A DNA stretch of 64,000 nucleotides from Clavelina lepadiformis (Eukaryota > Chordata > Ascidiacea > Aplousobranchia > Clavelinidae), in NCBI RefSeq assembly GCF_947623445.1, contig NC_135246.1, positions 13,499,856-13,563,855 on the forward strand, in the 5' to 3' direction. Both the position numbers and the translations under genes were made by a program. Under the pieces are notes generated by a model. The model was not told the DNA's origin. It searched no databases and saw nothing but the letters and a program-made list of their open reading frames with translations. Shown piece by piece: positions 55,801 to 64,000 of this stretch (within the stretch, counting starts at the first letter, position 1; every line of letters begins with the position of its first letter).

Positions 55801-58430
55801 GTAGTGTAAACTTACAGTCCTGTACATAAAACACACGCTTTTGATGACTGTTATTGACAAGGTTTCTGGTGACATCGGGTCATTGGTAGAAGCTGACATG
55901 CATCAACCACTCTTTAGCGGTATCAAACAACCACCGCAAAACCATGCAGACAATTCTTTTGCATCTAAATCTAATTTAGCTGCAGCAAAGCCAGAAAACG
56001 GTGACGAAGGTGTTGGTAAGTTGCAGGGCAACTGGATTAAAAACGTTTTTTGCTGTAAGGTATAATTGAGATGATCATCTGACGCTTGCTAATCACTCAT
56101 AAACCAGGGAGTTCTTTTCAAAATGATTACTGCTAAAAATATTCAAAGCGGTGTCTTCATACATCTAAAGTGACTTTTCAAAATCTTTTCCCCAAAGCAA
56201 AAATGGATAGTTGTTTGCTGAATTTTTTGATTCCTCATATGCTATAGCTTCTTTTGACTAAACTCACTTGTTCTGTTACAGGCCTAGGACTACAACAGTT
56301 ACGTTAGTTTCAAACGTATGTTTGTGAGTAAAAAAAAACACTATTTTCTAAGCTATAGATATTAATTTCGTAACCAAAAAAAAGACCGCCGTAGTTAAAA
56401 AAACTTTTTAAACATTTTAGTGGTAAATGTTGTACTGATGTTGGAATGCCTATGATTAGGCTGTGCCTGTGATTCCTGCCTCCCTACCTTTGTTGTCTTT
56501 GGCCTGAAAAGAGTTTTTGCACAGCTTACTTGGCGATATTTCACTGATTGCTATACGAAGCGAACCGTCTTAGACGGTTTTCGAATCCTTGCTACAGAGC
56601 GAGTATTTCCGTTTCCATTTTGTGGTTTTCCTAGAAATGGTCATTGAAAATGGTACAAAGAGGATACCTATGAATCATTATTGCTCAACCCATTGCTGCT
56701 TGCTGCCGTGGTTGCAAAATGCAGAAGATAGACACAACGTATGTAGCCTGTGGCAGACCCATCCTTACATCACATTTAAATTCATGAATGGCGACTTAAT
56801 AAGCTCATGAAAAATATCATGTCGTGGGTAGCCTATGCTCGGCTTAATTTGAGTTGCATTTGTTAAACGGCGTATTTGCAAAACTAACTTTGTTTGGATT
56901 TTAATTCTTTAACATCACATTTTTCTGTTAAACCAAACTTGGCTCGTGGGCGTGGCTTTCATCTATAGAGCACGGTAAAGCTAGACTACATTGCACCATA
57001 TCGGATTAAAAATATAAAAACTATACATACTAAAAAGGTGCATGCATATAAAAATTCAGTTTAAAATAGAATGCTGAGCTGTATGCAAAAAATTTATAGA
57101 GAATGTGTTGGTTAAACATTTAAAAAAATAAGGAATTTTTATTACACTTTTTGGGAAATACTGTTTGTGAATATTCTGTCTGCACTTTGTTCTGTAATAA
57201 ATGGTAGAGACAAAATTCGGGTCTGGTGCAGAAGTGCACAACCGCGTGATGCATTTGTATATTAGCCCCTATTACCCAAAATGTAACGTCATTTGGTTGT
57301 ACACTTCTGCACTATACTCCAAAAGTACAGGCCCCTTGATATTTTTAGCCCCAGGCCCTTCACAGTTTTAATCCGGTTCTACTTTGAGCCCCAGCAATCA
57401 CTCCAGTGGAAAGCGGAGATGTGCGTCGCATAAATTATAATGACAATAATTTTTGTTTTCATGTAAACAGTAAATTCGAAAAAATTAAAATATAAAAGTT
57501 TAACCAAAAACCTTATGCAAGGTTCACTCACTATATGAAGAGGTTTGAAATTGATTATATTTTCAAGGGCAACAGGATCAACCTTTCCTCATCCCAGGGA
57601 ATGCGTATGCTCCGAATCCGATTGTAGAAAAGCCGAAGTTTTGGGAAGACCAACCTCTTAAGTCCAAAAGAAATAGGGAAAGTAAAAAATTTAACTTTAA
57701 AAAAGGAATCATTAAAAACGATTCTCTCAATTCTCACTTCTATTGGTATCTTATCAACGTTTTTGTCCGTTTGCTGTTGGAAATAGCGTTCACAATCGGA
57801 CAAATCATACTATTCGGTTTTAAAGTGCCAGACATGTATAAATGCAAACGTTGGCCTTGTCCAAACACCGTTGATTGCTTCTCATCACGACCAAAAGAAA
57901 AAACAATCTTCCTTTGGTTCATGTTTATCTACAACTGCATTTGCGTGTTGCTGAATTTTTGCGAGCTTGCATACTTGCTTTACGTGTACGCAAAACATTA
58001 CTGCAAGAAAAGAGCAAAGATGTACGACGGAAACGAAGCAGAGATTTTTGACGAGACCAACGACTTCATCGGTGTTCGACTTACTCCAGAGGAGGCTACC
58101 AGTTATAGGAGTAGGAAAATCAGGGCGAAAGGAATAAGACATAAAGATGGAAGGGGTTCTAAGATGCGTTGGTCCAAGTGGGGATACAGGCAGAAGATAA
58201 TCGATGAAAATTACATAAGAAGTGGGAAGATGAGATCTGCTCGCGAAAAAGGGAACATCGAAAATCATGATCTCGGGCTTATGACGACCCTGCAGTCGGA
58301 GGAGGATAGAGTGATAGACATGGAGATTATGGAGAGAGAAATGGAAAACGACATAAACGAACAATATTACAATGATGGGCAGGATTGTGACGCAACTAGG
58401 GATAATGCTGATGGAAATGAAGATCTGTGA
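52880..58430 (+). CDS. Connexin (gap-junction protein), 666 residues, very long cytoplasmic loop
   Basis: Seven coding exons join in frame: 52880-52997, 53140-53245, 53997-54155, 54749-54876, 55012-55481, 55859-56015, 57568-58430. The N terminus [20 protein letters not shown] and membrane segment 1 ([20 protein letters not shown]) are typical. Extracellular loop 1 carries C53-x6-C60-x3-C64 ([12 protein letters not shown]) and loop 2 carries C472-x4-C477-x5-C483 ([12 protein letters not shown]), the connexin disulphide pattern. Membrane segments: about 20-40, 76-96, 437-463 and 491-519. Residues about 97-436 form the cytoplasmic loop, near 340 residues and rich in K, N and S, against about 30-100 in most connexins. 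The C tail (523-666) is charged. Six subunits form a hemichannel; two hemichannels dock between cells. Acceptors of exons 6 (GACAAG) and 7 (TTCAAG) are weak, so loop length could change slightly. Introns in the coding region are known for ascidian connexins. Confidence 0.93.
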
Positions 58431-59400
58431 CTTTTTTATAGCTATGTAGCCGATATTGCACGTAATCTTTTCAAGAACACATTTCATTGCATTGCCCTTG
58501 ATGCAAAAAATCAAGGCAAAAATGACGTGAAGGCAATTGCAGAGATTTCCCCGAAGAAACTGTTTTGTGTGTTTTTGAAACGTTCGCATTGTTCGCTGCT
58601 TGCTTAGTAGACCTAGAAACATGACCAATATGCTTTTTATATCGTTTGCCAAAAAGGAGTAAATCAAATAAACCTTATACAGTCAAGCTCCAACAAAAAT
58701 TTGAAATGATAGGAATATTAAAACTGACAAACTATTGAATTGCCACAAACAAGTTCTGAAAACGTAATAACACGAGTCATATCCCAAGCAAGTCTTCGAA
58801 CAAATTGGCGAGTGAGCAACGGTAACAAATTCTAAATAAACAAACAGGATCCAAATCCCGTACGCCAGCCTAAGATTTCTCTCCAAACATTCTACCTCTG
58901 TTTCACAAAAGCCAGTCTAATTTGCAAACGCTGTCGTCAGAGTGAGTTACGGTATCATAATTTCAACAATATTCTTTGTATTTCATAATCACCCAGACAA
59001 GAGCAACGATACCTGGCAAAAACACTAATAACGAGTCGATGATAAATCGGCAACAAACTATTAAACTTATCAAGGCGATTAAAAAGAAAAGTTTACAGTC
59101 AGAGTTCAAACTCTCCGCTTGTAGTTTATTTATGAATAAAACCTACAACAACACGCGCATTCACAGCGCAATTGCACTTAAGTTTAATATGATCGGTAGC
59201 AGGATAAATGCACTTTAGCCGCTATAGGAGCCGCACCTTTCGAAGAAATAACGATAACAGAAATTTTGCCGTAATGTAATGTAAATTATTCTCAAGAAAA
59301 AAAAAAAAAAAAAAAAAAATGAAAAACAGTGACGATAAGACTGAGCCAATGGCATAAATGATACGAAACGTCTTTTGTCGTGTACGATGTATTTAATCAG
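58431..59400. terminator. Convergent 3' UTRs of connexin and RUFY-like gene
   Basis: Holds AATAAA on the + strand at 58667-58672 (likely connexin polyadenylation signal) and TTTATT at 59125-59130, which is AATAAA on the minus strand and may serve the RUFY-like gene. A run of 23 A (59297-59319) lies in the 3' UTR of the RUFY-like gene, where it would be transcribed as poly-U. Confidence 0.55.
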
Positions 59401-62400
59401 TTAAGTGCCGGCAGAGAACCTTTGCAAAAGAGTTGTATGGCAAGCATCACAAACTCGGACTGGCTTGGCTGACGAGGCAAGTGGCATGGTGTTGTCGCTG
59501 CATGTGTTGCAGAATATCTGACCACAGCTCCGGCAATGATGCTGCGAAATACGTAATGTGACTGAGTAAGTGAACATACCTCAGAAAGTGCAGAAATTGA
59601 AAGTAATTTTTTCTGCAGAAAAATGTCATTAAAATTATGCAAACTGCTAGTCAACCTTTCTTCGTGAAATACTGAACGGCTTCTCGCACTGCATGCAGTT
59701 GGCCACTTGCTTGTCTTTTTCCCACGTGCTTGTGGTTATTGTCTTGTGAACTTCCTTCAAATCTCCGAGATCTTGTTTTGACCTGGAATCAAGTCAAAAA
59801 ATCTTGAAATAACTGAACCAAATCAACAAATATTCACGTTTTTTCCGACAAAATATAATAAGTTTAGATACATAAATCTCGAGGACACCAGGCACGACAT
59901 AAATCTCATGTGATGTGGTGTAGCTGTATGTTGTCAATTTTCAACCGCCTTACTTGCCAAGATGCCCAGCAAGGTCGTTGATCGTAAGCTCCTGCTCGTT
60001 GCACGTTTCTCTCAGGTCATCTCGCTCGCTGGTGACTTGTGTGAGCTCGTTTTTCAACGAAGACATAAGTTGGAGTTTTTCGTTCAGCATTGTAATCTCC
60101 TGCTGGTATTTTTCAACGTCCGCTTGCAGCGCTTGTCTCCACTCGCGTTCAATTTGAAGATTAGTCAAGAGGACACCTCTGTTGTTGAAGCATATATATG
60201 GTTGAGGAAACTGATTTTTGGTTTAAACATTTTTCAGATGTGTTAAGGGAGGATACCTACTTTTGTTTCTCCGAATCATCAAGCTGATAGTTATAACGAT
60301 CTGCTTGCTCTCTCGCGACATTTGTTTGCTGATTTGCTTCCTCCAACCTGGGAAATTAGCACACACAAAAATGGAGGAAAGATCAAACAAAAAACAAAAG
60401 AGGGTTTTGAAACTAAAAGAACCAAAATTCAAAACAAAATTAAGAGAAGGCAAAAATTAGGTTTGGAAAATAAAACTATTAGGGTATTGCAGACACTGTA
60501 TAGACTATAGAGCTTCCAACTGCTAACTGTGGTCACCTCAGACTATACACCTCTTTATACTCCCATCCCTTTTTAGCAAGATAACTTCATCAAAATGCTC
60601 ATAGTTAGCTTCTATCTGCAACTCAACGTATATCAGTGGCAAGGAAGTTTATTAAACGAAAAAGGAAATCACCAGGACAATAAAGGAAATGCATGAGCAC
60701 AACTAAAGCTAACATAGTAGAAATATGTTTCACATAAAATCTCAGTCAGCCAGCTGACCTTAAAATGAGTTACAATAATCACCAGAATATCTTTAGAACG
60801 AAACTAAAGCATAGAGTTGCATCATCATGCTTAGGAGGTATTGCAAAGACAAAAGAAAAATAGCAACAAAGGTGTAAAGATTACAACAAAGAAGACTTCT
60901 ACTGAGTGACAGCAAAGGCGTGATTTGCTTTTTTCAATATTCTGAACACGTGTCCTTAAGTATAACTAATTTGACTATGCATTAACAGTAAAAAATAACA
61001 AACAGCTTGTCAAAAAGTGCAATTACAAAATGCTTTCAAAATTCTATTGCTTTGCACTCCATAAGCATTCCAGCCAGAGGAGATTTGTAAACTGGCAGGC
61101 TTTGTTGACTCAATGTGTAACTAAAGTTGGCCTGAAATTTATTGAAGACTGACCCTTAGATCCAAACTAAATCAAACCTATTTTCTTCTACTTTGTCTTG
61201 TTCCCGTTTTACTCTAGATATGAGAGGGACGAGGGTATAAAACAAAATAAGAGGAAAAAGAATAAAAGCATAAAAAAGTCATTAAAATAAAAGGTTTATG
61301 GTTAAATTGAAATAAAGCATGCATATCTTAAATTCTGATACCTTGATTAAGGGTGCAAGCAACAATGCTTTAAGTAATTATTGAAAACAATTAAAGACAT
61401 GCAAAATTGATAAAGTTTAAACTCCATACAAGTAAACTCTTACTGTTTTTGAAGCTTAGACACCAGATTGGCCAATGCTTCTGTTTCCTTTTGGAGTTTT
61501 TCAATAGATCTATTCTTTTCTTCTTCTACAACAGTCTTTGCCTAGACAAACTGAACTTATTTGGAAATGTTACAACTTCATATGACACTGTAAATGCGGA
61601 CAATATACCTGTAGCTTGTTGTAAATGTCAAGATTGATGGCTTTGACATTGTCAAGTTGCTCACGTAGTGTTATCAAACCATCTTGTTTGTCATAAATGT
61701 CTTTCTCAAGCAATTTCATTGCAAGTTCTAGTTCTTGTTTAAGTGACAGCTGAAGTTGAAGTTCCTTTTCAACATCCTGTAACAACATTTCTCATCCTGT
61801 ATCAACTGCAACTTGGTTAAAATTGATTGCAAATTACAGAGCATTTGATGATAATTAATTACCATTCTCATGCGGGTTTCGTGTTTCAATTGCTTCTGGA
61901 TTTGTGTGTACATTTCGTCAAGGCCAGCGCGAGACTGACGAAGTGTTTCTCTCTCAGTATCAAGATCTTTCTCACGATCCTTCATAACACACCAAAATGA
62001 TTTTTAATATTGCAGCATGCAGCAGTTCACACTTGATATTAACCTCACACATTCCTCCAAACAAAAGATTACATAAAAAATCGCCCCACTTATATTATAT
62101 CACACCCACGTTACCTGTAAAGTCTTCTGGTGTGAGGCAGTGATGTCAACCTTTTCACTTTGAAGTCTCTCCTTATCACTTTTTATCGTTTCCAGCTGAA
62201 TCTTGAGAGCATCGAGTTCAGTTTCCAGATTTTGATTGTTTATCTCATAATGCTCAACCTTTCTTTGTAACTCGCTGGATATTGTCTCCAAATGTCTAAT
62301 AAACAGAAGGATAGCATATATACTTATTGGACAGATATTTTAAAATCTGTTTTTGAACAAAACGTGGAAATGGAGTGTAAGTTTTGTAAGACAGAAATCA

Positions 62401-64000
62401 ATACAGTGCTCATGGTATTGTATGATAAAAAGCAGGGACAACACTTTTCAATGCTGAGCTAAACCTGTTCCTTTCTTCCAAGTAATTTTTCTGGTTGACA
62501 AGATTCTGCATCGACGTCTCTTCATGTTCTTCACTCTCATCCGGTTGGAATGCAATGTTTCTGTTGCTATCTTTCATGTACATGCTATAGTCAATTACTG
62601 TAACCTGAAAGAGTTACATTAATTAAACCAGAAATATTTGAAAATGAGTTACATATATAGAAAATAGCGGAATAAACACTAATTTACATCTTAAAAATTT
62701 GACATTGCCAAATTTTACAATTTACAAAGATCTACAAATTTACGACCAATAGTTAAAGAACCAGAAATCAAGGAAAAAACCTGATTATCTAAATCGTCGC
62801 CCTTCATACAAAGATTAGCATCAATGCAATTTAAGCCTACTAAATGCCCAGCCAAGACAACGCCTTCATCATTCATAACAAGAGCGCCTTCATCATACCA
62901 TTCCCTGAAAAAAGATGTGCACATGATTATTCTACAATTGACGCATGATCTGTTTGACTGCAACTGCATATGAATTATGATAGCTGTGCAAAGATCAATA
63001 GTGTATCCGGTAAAATTACCCTAAAATAAGTTTGTTTTCGATAAAGATTTTGAAGTAATCCGCCAATTTCTTTTGCATAACTGCCAACCTCAACCATGCC
63101 CGACCACGCCCTAAATGAGTCCTGCGAAATAAATAATCATATGCGAGGTTGGGTGCAAGGTCACACAGTTTTTGCGAGAAAGTTTCATCATAACTAATCA
63201 CTGAACATTGTTGAATATTTGATCAAATGATTAGACATTTATTCTGAACATAAAAGTATTAATATTACACTTCAGAAAAGCTAAATTTACTTTCAACTGT
63301 TATGTACAAGCGTACATTAAAGAATTCCAAAGCAAACCTTTTATATAATTGTATTTAAGAAGACCTATGAGGATTCAATGATTACCTAATTCCCGGTAGA
63401 CTTCTAACACTGTTTGTAATTTCCATGGCATCGGGGCAAAGTTTTTCAACTGATTCAAGTGGAGGCCAAAAGTACTTGTTTTGAATGAAAAAGTTCTTTG
63501 GAGCTGAAAATGCCAACAAAATTGAATAGGGTTGCACTAAAACAATGACGGTCTTTTCTACCTAACAGTGAGCGTAAATCACCTACACGTATATACTAGC
63601 AGACCAACGTTTACAGAAATCGCAGTGTACACAAAACCGTGTGCATTACATATCAGCAAATGAATAAATTAAAACAAACCTTTTAACCCATGTCGAAGTA
63701 CATATTCCAGGATAATAAAAAACTGCTGCAGAGGTTCATGGTCACTGTCAAGTGTGTGGCCTGCTGAGAGTGATGATTCAATCAAGCCTTTTATGCTTAA
63801 CTTTGTCATTCCTGAAATATTCAGTTGGAAAATATTTAAGTATAACAGATCTAATTCCATTTATTCGGTAAAATTAACTAGCTTTTGAGTAGATTGCAAT
63901 TCTGGATACAATAAAATTTGCCAATCAATCACCAAGCAAGTTTCTTCTTTCAACTTTCATTTCATCTTTGTTCTTGATTTGTTCCTCAACACCATTGCTT
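59401..64000 (-). CDS. RUFY: RUFY-type RUN, coiled-coil and FYVE protein, 5' end outside window
   Basis: Fourteen exons in frame on the minus strand: 64000-63933 (continues upstream), 63811-63680, 63503-63386, 63121-63020, 62904-62781, 62604-62465, 62295-62115, 61979-61863, 61776-61609, 61541-61444, 60347-60261, 60178-59954, 59782-59656, 59541-59401; about 609 residues. A RUN domain is seen first ([60 protein letters not shown]). Long heptad-rich coiled coils follow ([36 protein letters not shown]). The C-terminal FYVE zinc finger has all signatures: [22 protein letters not shown] and RVCDAC. RUFY1/2 proteins act on early endosomes: FYVE binds PI3P, and RUN and coiled coils bind small GTPases and partners. 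RUFY1 versus RUFY2 cannot be told apart here. The end of the gene is intact. Confidence 0.94.

Noticed and set aside
56540-56600. tRNA-like words (GGTTTTCGAATCC) near a possible stem
   Set aside because: The T-arm stem does not pair and no acceptor or anticodon arms can be built around it.
57885-58667. 260-residue open frame on the minus strand
   Set aside because: It lies antisense to the last connexin exon and its 3' UTR, shows no motif, and is explained by the composition of the real coding strand.
58683-58886. 67-residue minus-strand frame resembling a signal-peptide protein
   Set aside because: In the connexin 3' region, no splice partner, no homologous motif; treated as chance.

Overview
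The window is nuclear DNA of an animal. It is AT-rich and intron-rich, with short exons, GT-AG introns and no bacterial-style gene packing. The best clue to the organism is the gap-junction connexin at 52880-58430. Connexins are known only from chordates, and this one is split by at least six coding introns, unlike most vertebrate connexins. With the compact gene spacing (about ten genes in 64 kb), this points to a tunicate, probably an ascidian. The genus is not settled by the sequence. Exon joins given here were worked out by hand from splice sites and reading phase; every multi-exon model for a named gene closes in frame.

Layout. 1-3710 (+): 3' part of a NOMO gene (ER translocon-associated membrane protein). 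4609-6411 (-): intronless ALKBH8 (tRNA wobble-uridine modification), convergent with NOMO and head-to-head with intronless FAHD1 at 7143-7805 (+). 8581-10266 (+): a two-exon protein of unknown function, made mostly of about 17 degenerate 13-16-residue repeats, with a hAT MITE in its intron. 10267-14529: no gene seen. 14530-21408 and 25022-30394 (+): two tandem paralogues, many tiny exons each, encoding 241- and 229-residue proteins with one C-terminal membrane segment and a conserved 22-residue tail. I know no family for them; they are the best candidates for something undescribed. 31147-31599 (-): a small unidentified ORF pair in one frame, split by a single TGA. 32272-37498 (-): WBP1/WBP1L-type membrane adaptor with PPxY motifs; its 3.7-kb first intron holds two hAT elements with target-site duplications. 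39466-48006 (-): complete 20-exon GFPT (glutamine:fructose-6-phosphate aminotransferase). 48007-52879: no gene seen. 52880-58430 (+): connexin with an unusually long cytoplasmic loop (about 340 residues). 59401-64000 (-): RUFY-type RUN/FYVE protein, its 5' end outside the window.

The recognised genes are housekeeping or membrane-traffic genes without an obvious shared pathway, as expected of a eukaryotic neighbourhood. Mobile elements are small or decayed: three hAT-type elements with 8-bp duplications, one internally deleted LINE, and minor repeats.
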